This document shows positions 1-7,446 of a stretch of 54,522 nucleotides of DNA, in pieces. Under the pieces are notes generated by a model. The model saw only the letters and a program-made list of their open reading frames with translations. It was not told the DNA's origin and made no database searches. Position numbers and translations under genes: made by a program. The DNA lies in IMG/VR virus record IMGVR_UViG_3300031963_000195, positions 1 to 54,522 of that record; one strand, given 5' to 3'. The stretch's first letter is position 1, and the number at the start of each line of letters is the position of its first letter. The stretch is from a virus.

Positions 1-300
1 ACCAATTCAATCCTTACCGGATAATCTTCATGTTGGGGGAGATTTGAGTTTAGTAGGAACACCAATTCAATCCTTACCGGATAATCTTCATGTTGGGGGA
101 TATTTGGATTTATATGGAACACCAATTCAATCCTTACCGGATAATCTTCATGTTGGGGGAAGTTTGTATTTAAGAGGAACACCAATTCAATCCTTACCGG
201 ATAATCTTCATGTTGAGGGAGATTTGTTTTTAGGTAAAACACCAATTCAATCCTTACCGAATAATCTTGACGTTAAGGGGACAATTTATATTAAAGGAAC
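1..300 (+). repeat. Tandem 60-bp repeat, five units visible
   Basis: Units begin at 1, 61, 121, 181 and 241 with the shared words accaattcaatcc and ataatctt. The first four units are nearly identical over their first 40 bases and differ mainly in the last 15; the fifth is more diverged. The period is exactly 20 codons, so unit gain or loss keeps the frame. The array matches the one at 48018-48497. Confidence 0.9.
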
Positions 301-367
301 ACCATTAAATGATAATGATGAATTGGTTAAGAAATATGAAGAAAAATATAGAATTATTAGAGTTTAA
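2..367 (+). CDS. Leucine-rich-repeat protein, 3' part only
   Basis: The reading frame is open from base 2, so the 5' part of the gene lies outside the window; a TTG at 44 is in frame but is not a likely start. The visible protein consists of 20-residue repeats of the type GTPIQSLPDNLHVGGxLxLx, followed by a short cap (GTIYIKGTPLNDNDELVKKY). The same repeats and cap occur in the gene at 47809-48570, whose N-terminus carries the tag discussed in the findings, so this copy probably begins the same way. The regular spacing of L, P and V residues suggests a bacterial leucine-rich-repeat-like solenoid, often used for protein binding. Target and function are unknown. Confidence 0.75.
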   Translation, partial: PIQSLPDNLHVGGDLSLVGTPIQSLPDNLHVGGYLDLYGTPIQSLPDNLHVGGSLYLRGTPIQSLPDNLHVEGDLFLGKTPIQSLPNNLDVKGTIYIKGTPLNDNDELVKKYEEKYRIIRV

Positions 368-394
368 TAATAAACACATAACACACATAAAAAA

Positions 395-703
395 ATGGGA
401 ATATTTGAACTAGTTAATACATTATTTGTATTATCATCGTTAGTTGTCGTTGCTTCAGAATATGCAAGCAAATATACAAAAGTTAAAGGAACGTTATCAC
501 AAATCCAATCTTGGGTAATTTCAATCCTAATTGGTATTTTTTGTGCATGGTTAAACTTTGGAGTATTCAATGGTGTGGACACCAAAGGGGGCATTCTCTA
601 TGGAATATTAATCGGATTAATATCAAATGGAATATTTGACATGTCATTCGTTAAACAAATCTTAACAATGATTGGTGCTAGAGCAAATACTTTAAAGGAT
701 TAA
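395..703 (+). CDS. Small multi-span membrane protein, putative holin
   Basis: The 102-residue protein has three hydrophobic segments, about residues 5-22, 39-58 and 68-84, separated by short polar loops, and a short charged tail. Size and topology suit a phage holin, which forms holes in the inner membrane to end the infection. The pattern of a C-terminal segment ending in NGIFD resembles holin-type proteins I recall from Bacteroidetes phages, but this is from memory. It converges with a cell-wall-enzyme candidate at 700-1308, sharing a TTAA stop overlap, which makes a lysis pair plausible. A generic small membrane protein is the alternative. Confidence 0.55.
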   Translation: MGIFELVNTLFVLSSLVVVASEYASKYTKVKGTLSQIQSWVISILIGIFCAWLNFGVFNGVDTKGGILYGILIGLISNGIFDMSFVKQILTMIGARANTLKD

Positions 704-1308
704 ACGATATCTTTACTTTCAATTAAGGTGTAGGTAAATCTATTACCGTGGATATTTCTTGCTTTATTTAAAATTGTCATAAATTCATTAAAGTCTTTGA
801 CTCTTTTAAATACAGAACATCCTTCGCTCCAATCGTTTACAAATTGTGATTCAGTTTTTGGATTTGAACGATGTATATTAATACCAAAAACACCCTCATG
901 AATTGTTGCGGGGTCCATATCAAATTTCATATCTTTATTTTTATCACGATAAACTTTAACAGGTCTGTCTTGACATAAAGCATCATATTTTCCTTGGTGC
1001 TTTCTTATAATATATGCACTTCTATATTGACCCGGAACAAGAATTGCAACACCCCTTGTATTACTAAATTCTCTCACAGCTTTTGTTCCCGGATCTGTGG
1101 TAATATCCCACTCATGATATTTCCACACACCATTTTCTTTATATGTTAATGTTAATTTATCATCAAAAACATTTGTAACTCTTGAACCCGGTCCTGAGTT
1201 TCTAATGCTAACAACGTTAACATCAAATCCTTTATTTGAATCATCATTAAACCAAACATAACCTTTTGATTTAAGAGCGTTTTCTATTTTTTCTTTTGAG
1301 TATAACAT
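700..1308 (-). CDS. L,D-transpeptidase-like cell-wall enzyme, putative endolysin
   Basis: The 202-residue protein has a GINIHRSNP segment followed about 20 residues later by WSEGCSVF. A histidine followed by S-x-G-C is the arrangement of the catalytic His and Cys of YkuD-type L,D-transpeptidases, which act on peptidoglycan stem peptides. The middle contains a DITTDPG motif and a PGQYRSAYIIRKHQGKYDAL segment, which I recall from conserved phage proteins of this type. It faces the holin-like gene at 395-703, with the stops overlapping in TTAA, so a lytic role is reasonable. A late-promoter-like motif on the minus strand lies at 1327-1334. The biochemical class is an inference from the motif. 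Confidence 0.55.
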   Translation of the reverse strand: MLYSKEKIENALKSKGYVWFNDDSNKGFDVNVVSIRNSGPGSRVTNVFDDKLTLTYKENGVWKYHEWDITTDPGTKAVREFSNTRGVAILVPGQYRSAYIIRKHQGKYDALCQDRPVKVYRDKNKDMKFDMDPATIHEGVFGINIHRSNPKTESQFVNDWSEGCSVFKRVKDFNEFMTILNKARNIHGNRFTYTLIESKDIV

Positions 1309-1326
1309 GTGATATATAGTTTAACC

Positions 1327-1334
1327 ATAAATAT
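1327..1334 (-). promoter_or_regulatory. ATATTTAT late-promoter-like motif for the gene starting at 1308
   Basis: Reads ATAAATAT on the plus strand, so ATATTTAT on the coding strand, 18 bases before the minus-strand start. It belongs to the recurring set described in the findings. Confidence 0.5.
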
Positions 1335-1383
1335 TATTGATTTATTTTTTATATAATTTATTTTTTCATAAAAACTTAAACAA

Positions 1384-1626
1384 ATGTCAATATTAAAAGA
1401 AGAAATCAAAGGAACGAAGATTTATAATGAAATTCAATCTTCAAATATTGTGAGAACAGAATATGATACACAAACTGAAATTATGATAGTTGAATTTAAA
1501 AATGGTTCTAGGTTTGAGTATGAAAAAGTACCCCATAAAATATATTCTCAATTTAGATTAGCTGAATCGCAGGGAAAGTTCTTTTCATCCTCAATATCAA
1601 AAGCATATAAGTATAAAAAAATTTAA
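1384..1626 (+). CDS. KTSC domain protein
   Basis: The 80-residue protein matches the KTSC domain pattern over nearly its full length: SSNIVRTEYD near residue 19, then VEFKNGSRFEYEKVPHKIY around residues 36-54, then a SQGKFFSSSI segment before the end. KTSC domains are small folds common in phages and bacteria and are sometimes fused to lysyl-tRNA synthetase-like proteins; a precise role is not established. The start is preceded by an A-rich leader and no Shine-Dalgarno sequence. It sits between the lysin candidate and the multidomain cell-wall protein. Confidence 0.8.
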   Translation: MSILKEEIKGTKIYNEIQSSNIVRTEYDTQTEIMIVEFKNGSRFEYEKVPHKIYSQFRLAESQGKFFSSSISKAYKYKKI

Positions 1627-1653
1627 TAAATTTAAAAACTTATTGGTTACCAT

Positions 1654-1661
1654 ATATTTAT
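1654..1661 (+). promoter_or_regulatory. ATATTTAT late-promoter-like motif
   Basis: Lies 21 bases upstream of the start at 1683, in the short gap after the KTSC gene. Confidence 0.55.
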
Positions 1662-1682
1662 GGTTAAAGCTTTTTTAAATAT

Positions 1683-3674
1683 ATGAGTGAAGAATCGAAA
1701 ATAATTTCATCGTTTTCATTACAAGAAACATTAAATCCGAAAATTTGGGATAATTATAAAAATCCTGAAAAAGCTTCGCTTAAACCAGAAATAAGAAAGA
1801 AACTTCTTGAGATTGCTCATGAGTTTATGGATTTTATTGATATTGAGTTTTTTGTTGATGATATTATTTTTACCGGTTCTCTTTCAAATTTTAATTGGTC
1901 AGATTTTTCTGACGTTGATTTACATCTTGAAGTTGATTTTACCCAGTTTGATACTGATTCAGTTGAGTTATATCGTGAACTGTTTAATTTAAAAAAACTC
2001 TTATTTAATACCAATCATGATATTACCATAAAGGGGTTTGAGGTTGAGCTTTATGTTCAAGATATTATTGAACCCCACACAAGTGGTGGGATTTATTCGG
2101 TTCTTTTTGATGAATGGACGGTTGTACCACAAAAAAAAGATGTTAAAATAGATAGGAATCTTTTAAAGAAAAAAATTAAAACGTGGACCAATAAAATTGA
2201 TGAAATTACCGAACAAGTTAAAAATGGTGATTATGACGAATCAATTTTATTAATTAAAGAATTAAGAGATAAGATTAAAAAATATAGAAAAGCTGGTCTT
2301 GAAAAGAATGGTGAATTTTCATATGAGAATTTGGTATTCAAATACTTAAGAAGGGGTAAATATATTGAAAGATTAATAGACTTATCCAATCAATTAAAAG
2401 ATAAAAAGCTGTCTTTAGAATCGTTAAATGAAGCTAAATTAATTGGTGGTGATTTTAAATGGGGTGGTGGACCAAAAGAACACGGTAAAAGAGCATTCGG
2501 TAATTGGCAATCTGATAACGCTTATGATTTAATGGCTCCGGTAGGTACGCCCGTTTATTCATTAACTGATGGGACAATCACAAAAACATATTTCACTGAA
2601 GGAGGTGAAAGTGGAAAACAAACTAAAATCTATGGTTGGCAAGTAACTATAAAAGGTGATGATAATAATTTTTTTTATACCCATTTAGGTGAAATAAATC
2701 CAAACATAAAGGTTGGTAATAGAATTTCTAAAGGTGATTTAATTGGTACAATTGGCGCACCTACAAGTGGTAGAAAATGGTATCCACATTTACACATTGC
2801 GGTTCAAAATGGTGATTTAAAATCATACATAAATGATACGGCAATTATAAAAAAAGAAGAAAGTATTTTTGATAAGATTTTAAAGTTTTTAGGTCTTGAA
2901 GGATTAATAACATCAGAAGAAACAAATTTTGTTAAAGAGTTAGAAAGTTTAATACAGTCAAATACTGAGTTAAAATGGGAAAAAAATAAAAAGATAGAAT
3001 ATAATGATAATACTAAAACACTGCAAAGCATTCTACAATTATTAGGATATTCTTTACCCAAATGGGGTGTTGATGGAAAGTTTGGTCCTGAAACAAATAC
3101 GGCTGTTATTAATTTCCAAAAAGAAAATAATTTAACACCAAATGGTGTTGTTGATAACATCACACTTAAAGTAATTCTTAAAGAATTATCAAAAATTGAT
3201 TTGAATCAAGATAAAATTAGTGGAATTCAAAAAAATAAAGAAAATCTAAAAATAAACCCAACAAGTAATAAAAATAAAATTTTAAAGTTTTTAACCGATA
3301 AGGGATTAACAATAGAACAAGCATCTGGAGTAGCTGGTAATTTACAAGCAGAATCTAATTTTAATCCGAGTGCTGTTGGCGATAATGGAACATCTTTAGG
3401 TATTGCTCAATGGCATAAAAGTAGAAAAGATAATTTAATTAATTTTTGTAATTCAAAAAAACAAAATTCAGAATCACTTGATTGTCAATTAGATTTCTTG
3501 TGGAGTGAGTTAAATACAAAATATTCAAATGTTTTATCCTCTATTAAGGCAAGTAACTCTGCTGGTGATGTAGCTGAAATTTTTGCATCAAAATACGAAA
3601 AACCAAGTAGTACAGATTATAGTAAAAGAATAAATTTTGCAGAAAAAATATATAGTGATACAACAATTTCTTAA
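1683..3674 (+). CDS. Nucleotidyltransferase-M23 peptidase-PG-binding-lysozyme fusion protein
   Basis: Four domains can be read in 663 residues. Residues about 44-150 look like a nucleotidyltransferase fold, with TGSLSNFNWSDFSDVDLHLE matching the G-S...D-x-D metal-binding motif. Residues about 270-375 resemble an M23 (LytM-type) endopeptidase, with APVGTPVYSLTDGTI and the HLH metal-binding motif at 369-371. Residues about 444-500 match a peptidoglycan-binding helical domain (GVDGKFGPET...FQ). Residues about 533-658 match the phage tail lysozyme family (AGNLQAESNFNP...GIAQW). The protein probably degrades cell wall during entry or exit. The nucleotidyltransferase is an unusual partner. A LNE|A sequence at 250/251, exactly between the first two domains, fits the prohead protease rule and could separate them. 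Confidence 0.8.
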   Translation: MSEESKIISSFSLQETLNPKIWDNYKNPEKASLKPEIRKKLLEIAHEFMDFIDIEFFVDDIIFTGSLSNFNWSDFSDVDLHLEVDFTQFDTDSVELYRELFNLKKLLFNTNHDITIKGFEVELYVQDIIEPHTSGGIYSVLFDEWTVVPQKKDVKIDRNLLKKKIKTWTNKIDEITEQVKNGDYDESILLIKELRDKIKKYRKAGLEKNGEFSYENLVFKYLRRGKYIERLIDLSNQLKDKKLSLESLNEAKLIGGDFKWGGGPKEHGKRAFGNWQSDNAYDLMAPVGTPVYSLTDGTITKTYFTEGGESGKQTKIYGWQVTIKGDDNNFFYTHLGEINPNIKVGNRISKGDLIGTIGAPTSGRKWYPHLHIAVQNGDLKSYINDTAIIKKEESIFDKILKFLGLEGLITSEETNFVKELESLIQSNTELKWEKNKKIEYNDNTKTLQSILQLLGYSLPKWGVDGKFGPETNTAVINFQKENNLTPNGVVDNITLKVILKELSKIDLNQDKISGIQKNKENLKINPTSNKNKILKFLTDKGLTIEQASGVAGNLQAESNFNPSAVGDNGTSLGIAQWHKSRKDNLINFCNSKKQNSESLDCQLDFLWSELNTKYSNVLSSIKASNSAGDVAEIFASKYEKPSSTDYSKRINFAEKIYSDTTIS

Positions 3675-3691
3675 TTTTTTTAAAATCAACT

Positions 3692-3699
3692 ATATTTAT
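3692..3699 (+). promoter_or_regulatory. ATATTTAT late-promoter-like motif
   Basis: Lies 17 bases upstream of the small gene starting at 3717. Confidence 0.55.
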
Positions 3700-3716
3700 A
3701 TATAAAAAATAATAAA

Positions 3717-3890
3717 ATGCCAGAAACAGTATCAGCGGGAACTTATAACTATGTAATACAAGATTGCGCTTGTACGGGTAATACTCAGTTTTATTCACCA
3801 CATCCTGAATATGTTAACCCAAAGAATGGTGATACCGTTGTTCAAATCTCTTCCATTGAGCTTGGTGGGTTCAATGGATTAAATAATTAA
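3717..3890 (+). CDS. Small hypothetical protein (57 aa)
   Basis: An ATG at 3717, preceded by an A-rich leader and the ATATTTAT motif, opens a 57-codon frame ending TAA at 3888-3890. The protein begins MPETVSAGTYNYVIQDCACT and contains a CxC pair and a proline/tyrosine-rich middle (YSPHPEYVNPKNGD). It ends 12 bases before the next gene, which has the same strand, so it may be the first gene of the head operon. I do not recognise it. The correctly spaced motif and tight packing argue that it is real. Confidence 0.6.
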   Translation: MPETVSAGTYNYVIQDCACTGNTQFYSPHPEYVNPKNGDTVVQISSIELGGFNGLNN

Positions 3891-3902
3891 AAATATAAAA
3901 AA

Positions 3903-5090
3903 ATGGGAACATTAAAACCAGTAGGTAGTGAAAAATTACAGGGGGCGGATAAAATCGCTCGTATTATGGAAATTGCCAGATATAAAGAAGCTTTACCTAA
4001 TCAAGAAAAAAATTTACAAACAGAATCATTTTCAGTTCAGTTAGCTGATGGTAATACCTATAGAATTTTATACGAGAAGAACGGCTATATTATTCAGAAA
4101 TCTGTAAATGAATCATTTGATTATATTGAACCGATGAAGAATAGAAAATATTATTCATCATATTCTGACGCATTTAAAAGAGTAAATTTGATTGCTAAGG
4201 AATTAAATACTTTGTATGAAAATAAAGACGGTGTTTCATTATTTGGTGAACAAAAAAAGTTCGTTTTAAAGGCTCCAACACCTCCCGCACCAGAAATGGC
4301 TCCCGAAATTAGTGCTCCAGCACCTAATTCCGGAATACCAGAAACACCTGCGGTTGATGATATTTCTTTAGATATTGAAACACCTTCTACTGATTTAGCG
4401 GAACCAATGACCGGTGAAGTTCCTTCAGAAACAGGTGAAGTATCGTTTAAACAAATACAAAAATTAACCGGAAAACTTGCTCAAAAATTAAGAGAATTTA
4501 AAGTTTCTGGTGAAATGTCATCAAAAGATATAAAATACGTTGTTAATTCAATATTATCTGCTTTGGATTTAACATCGCTTGAGGAGGAAGATAAAGAAGA
4601 AATTTTATCAAGATTTGATAGTGAAGATATGGATATTGACATAGAAACTGACATGAGTGCTGAAGCTGGTCTTGAAACACCGGAAGAGGAAATTCCTATG
4701 GGTGAAGGTTGGGATGTTGAGGAATCATATGAGGAGGTTGAGGAGGAAGAATCACCTGAAAATAAATTCACAAAAGATATTATGGATTCAATTTTTTCAG
4801 AATCAAAAGTTGAATCTACATTAACAAAGTATTTTGAAAAAACAAAATCAGAAATTTTAAGTGAACAGAAAAAATATAATCAATTTAAGGAAAGTTTAAA
4901 AACTAAAATTAAACAAGAATTAAGTGAAATTAAAAAATTAGCTGAGAATACTAATCAAGAAAAAAATGCTAAAACTTTCTTACGTGAGAACCCTACTTTT
5001 AACTTTGTTGGAAAAACTAATAAGAAAAGTTTAGTGTTTGAAAATAAAGGCGAACAAATAAGAATCACAAAGGAAGGTAATGTATTATGA
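3903..5090 (+). CDS. Hypothetical acidic, Pro/Ala-linker head-region protein
   Basis: Unrecognised 395-residue protein. Residues about 1-115 look folded, with SFSVQLADGNTYRILYE. Residues about 123-180 are a low-complexity Pro/Ala/Glu linker. A helical acidic part then runs to about 290, and the C-terminal hundred residues are lysine/glutamate-rich and probably coiled coil, ending with a short strand-like segment (FVGKTNKKSLVFENKGEQI). It is the first large gene of a tightly packed series leading to the terminase and overlaps the next start by four bases, so a virion or head-assembly role is likely from context only. Confidence 0.7.
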   Translation: MGTLKPVGSEKLQGADKIARIMEIARYKEALPNQEKNLQTESFSVQLADGNTYRILYEKNGYIIQKSVNESFDYIEPMKNRKYYSSYSDAFKRVNLIAKELNTLYENKDGVSLFGEQKKFVLKAPTPPAPEMAPEISAPAPNSGIPETPAVDDISLDIETPSTDLAEPMTGEVPSETGEVSFKQIQKLTGKLAQKLREFKVSGEMSSKDIKYVVNSILSALDLTSLEEEDKEEILSRFDSEDMDIDIETDMSAEAGLETPEEEIPMGEGWDVEESYEEVEEEESPENKFTKDIMDSIFSESKVESTLTKYFEKTKSEILSEQKKYNQFKESLKTKIKQELSEIKKLAENTNQEKNAKTFLRENPTFNFVGKTNKKSLVFENKGEQIRITKEGNVL

Positions 5091-5488
5091 GTCATCTAGT
5101 ATATGTGAACGGGTTAGGACCAAATTATAAAGGTGAACATATATATGAATTTATTTTTTCAGAATCTGATGAAATTAGTGGTGATTATTGGGACGCAAAA
5201 CCATCGCATGGTCAACCAAAACCTCCAGATTTGGAGTATGTAAAAAAAGTTGGTATACTTAGAAATAGTGGTGTTATTTTTGACTTAATACAGAACTCTG
5301 ACGTTTTTGGAATGGAAGACGCTGTAGATGGTATTATAGCATTAGCTTGGGAAAACGACGAAACTAAAACTAATTTTAAAAAATTGGTATTCTTATTTGG
5401 TGAAGAAGAAAAAATTATAAAAGATAAACTATATTCAAGAGATTTAATTCTTGAATTTGAAAAAGAAATGAGTTATGAAATCGATTAA
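5087..5488 (+). CDS. Hypothetical protein in head operon
   Basis: Unrecognised 133-residue protein beginning MSHLVYVNGLGPNYKGEHIY, with an aromatic N-terminal half (FIFSESDEISGDYWDAKPSH) and an acidic, lysine-rich helical C-terminal half. There are no membrane segments and no catalytic motif that I can identify. The start overlaps the stop of the previous gene by four bases (ATGA), and its own end overlaps the next start by 14 bases, so it is almost certainly translated in one operon with the terminase-side genes. A small conserved structural or assembly factor is the most reasonable guess. Confidence 0.65.
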   Translation: MSHLVYVNGLGPNYKGEHIYEFIFSESDEISGDYWDAKPSHGQPKPPDLEYVKKVGILRNSGVIFDLIQNSDVFGMEDAVDGIIALAWENDETKTNFKKLVFLFGEEEKIIKDKLYSRDLILEFEKEMSYEID

Positions 5489-6173
5489 AGAAAAATACAA
5501 CGAATTAATTCAAAAAGGTTTTTCCAAAAAAACCCTTTATTCTTTAAATGAGACTGAACTTTCAGATCTTCATAAGCTAATTACTGAACAAGTAAAACAA
5601 ACAACTAAACAAGTTACAACCACAACAATTCCCTCGTCTGTTGCAAAATCAACCGGTGCTAATGTTGGTAATGTCGATATAAAACAGGACGCTTCCGGAA
5701 ATATTGTTGCAACAAAAATGGAGGGTGAAATGAAAGAAGGTGGAAAGAAAAAAGTAAATCCTTGGGCGGTTTGTACTTCAAATATGGGTAAAAAGTTTGG
5801 TACAACTGAAAGAAGTGAGTGGAATAAAGAACAAATGGATGAATATGAGCGTTGTATTATGGATGTTAAAAAATCCGCAAAAAAATATAAGAAAAAAATT
5901 GATGAAGAATTGGAAAAACAACTTGTAAAGTTAGTTGAAAAGCATATCTCACCAAGAATGACTAAGGGTGATTTACTTAATTTAATTGAGCAAGGAACAA
6001 AAGAAGCGCCAACAAAACCTAAAGAAAAGGAAAAGGAGCGTACAAAACCTTGGCATCCCGGAAGAGATCCCCGTCCCGGTGTTGAACCAGCACCGAAAGC
6101 TAAAAAATCGGATGAGAAGAAAAAAGAGGATATTATGAAAATAATTGCAAAAATATTAAACAATAATGAGTAA
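5475..6173 (+). CDS. Tagged hypothetical protein; candidate internal head protein
   Basis: The 232-residue protein has an N-terminal segment LNETELSDLHKLITEQ (residues 24-39) that matches the tag shared by several proteins in this window and ends in ITE|Q, a fit to the T4 prohead protease rule. A Thr/Val-rich stretch follows, then NPWAVCTSNMGKKFGTTERS and ERCIMDVKK, then a basic, proline-containing tail (KPWHPGRDPRPGVEPAPK). The two cysteines around residues 99 and 132 may be structural. It overlaps both neighbours and sits just upstream of the terminase, so packaging into the capsid is plausible. The function after packaging is unknown. Confidence 0.65.
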   Translation: MKSIKEKYNELIQKGFSKKTLYSLNETELSDLHKLITEQVKQTTKQVTTTTIPSSVAKSTGANVGNVDIKQDASGNIVATKMEGEMKEGGKKKVNPWAVCTSNMGKKFGTTERSEWNKEQMDEYERCIMDVKKSAKKYKKKIDEELEKQLVKLVEKHISPRMTKGDLLNLIEQGTKEAPTKPKEKEKERTKPWHPGRDPRPGVEPAPKAKKSDEKKKEDIMKIIAKILNNNE

Positions 6174-7410
6174 AAAATTTAAATTATCTGAAGCTCCGGT
6201 TGATTATGGTGATTATCCGGAAAGAATGGACCCAGAAACTGAAAGAAAAGTTTCAAGTCCCGAAAATCCATTTGCAAAAGCATTAAGAGGTGGTGTTTCT
6301 GATGTTGAAAAATTAATCGGTTCTCGATTTAAAAAAGTCGTTGATAAACTCAAAGCTGCGACTGGAATTGAGGATTTGAGCAATCATGAGGTTACTAGTA
6401 GCTTGGTCAAAGATTTGTTTAATAATATAAATAGCGTTGTTCAAATTGAATCGAGATATAAAGAAGAGTTAACAGAATTAGCGATTAAATTAGCGATAGA
6501 CGCTGCTGATGCTGAAGAAGATTGGTATGAGATTGAGGCTCGTCTTAATCCGATTGGGATTGATACTTCAAAGTTTAGATTGAAAAAAGAAGCGCCGCCC
6601 AAATTTCAACCCTCAACTTCATTTGAAATGGATACTTTAACAGATGAGGAAAAATTTGAATTAGAAAAGGCAAAAAGAAATATAATTAATGCTATTGTAC
6701 AAGGCTCATCAAAAAAAGGACATTATATTTTTCAATTACCAGAAGTTAAAGAAAAGTTAGATGAAATTAATCCTTCGTTATATGATTTTTACTCTAAAAT
6801 AATGGCGGTTAATGATATTATGTATTTTACTATGGATAAGCTTATTGAAGCTGCGAGTAAAACTGGTCGGGGTGTTGCTGGTAAAGTACAAACAATGAGT
6901 AATGATGATGAAGACGATGAAAATGCACCAGACATAAAAATTGTTGCTGAAGGATTAATGTTTCCGATATTAGTTCATGAAATAATAAAAGGTATTGAGG
7001 AAGCAAAAGCTAAATATGGTTTACCCGAAGACCCTGAAATGGCGATGAAAGTTATGGGTCAAACAGATGTTCTTTCTCAGGAACCCATGCAATTAAGAAT
7101 TGGACCTGAATTAGTGGAGAAAATAAAGTTTGCGTTACCCGCAGAAATTTTTGAACCCGAAAATAAAGGTTTAATTAGCTTTTTCCAAACTGAACTTTAT
7201 TCTTTACCAGCTAAAGAATTCTTAGATGTTATTAGTGATATTGTTTCTGAAAATGATGCTGAGAATAGAAACGGAATAAAAAAATTCAATGATTTATTGA
7301 AAATTGCAAAAAACAAAAAAAACCAATACGACAAATCAAAAAAATCAACTGATTCGGGTGATGATGAGGATGAGGAATTTGGTTCATTTTTAAAGGACTT
7401 AGGTTTATAA
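6166..7410 (+). CDS. Hypothetical protein upstream of terminase
   Basis: Unrecognised 414-residue, mostly helical and acidic protein. It begins MSKKFKLSEAPVDYGDYPER, where LSE|A at residue 9 also fits the prohead protease rule, although the flanking sequence does not match the common tag. The C-terminus is a charged tail with KKNQYDKSKKSTDSGDDEDE. It starts eight bases before the previous stop and ends just before the hairpin preceding the terminase. T4 has the small terminase gene (16) in this position, but the length and sequence give no support for that assignment. A head or packaging role is suggested by position only. Confidence 0.65.
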   Translation: MSKKFKLSEAPVDYGDYPERMDPETERKVSSPENPFAKALRGGVSDVEKLIGSRFKKVVDKLKAATGIEDLSNHEVTSSLVKDLFNNINSVVQIESRYKEELTELAIKLAIDAADAEEDWYEIEARLNPIGIDTSKFRLKKEAPPKFQPSTSFEMDTLTDEEKFELEKAKRNIINAIVQGSSKKGHYIFQLPEVKEKLDEINPSLYDFYSKIMAVNDIMYFTMDKLIEAASKTGRGVAGKVQTMSNDDEDDENAPDIKIVAEGLMFPILVHEIIKGIEEAKAKYGLPEDPEMAMKVMGQTDVLSQEPMQLRIGPELVEKIKFALPAEIFEPENKGLISFFQTELYSLPAKEFLDVISDIVSENDAENRNGIKKFNDLLKIAKNKKNQYDKSKKSTDSGDDEDEEFGSFLKDLGL

Positions 7411-7417
7411 AATCACT

Positions 7418-7436
7418 CTATTAGTTATTCTAATAG
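7418..7436 (+). promoter_or_regulatory. Short hairpin before the terminase start
   Basis: CTATTAG, five-base loop, CTAATAG form a perfect 7-bp stem ending ten bases before the terminase ATG. It has no T-tract, so it is more likely a processing or translation-control hairpin than a terminator. Confidence 0.35.
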
Positions 7437-7446
7437 ATAATATATA

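Noticed and set aside
1-300. Regular 60-bp repeats that might be a CRISPR array
   Set aside because: The units are contiguous, in frame and encode 20-residue LRR-type repeats. There are no unique spacers.
5570-6163. 197-codon minus-strand frame opposite the tagged gene at 5475
   Set aside because: Ser/Phe-rich shadow without start signals. The plus-strand gene fits the operon with overlapping starts.
6166-6195. KLSEA near the N-terminus as another copy of the tag
   Set aside because: It matches the protease rule, but nothing around it resembles the TExxLxxLI tag, and [LI]xE is common by chance in charged proteins.
6166-7410. Small terminase subunit (gp16) by position
   Set aside because: The protein is 414 residues, far longer than gp16-type proteins, and shows no recognisable DNA-binding domain.
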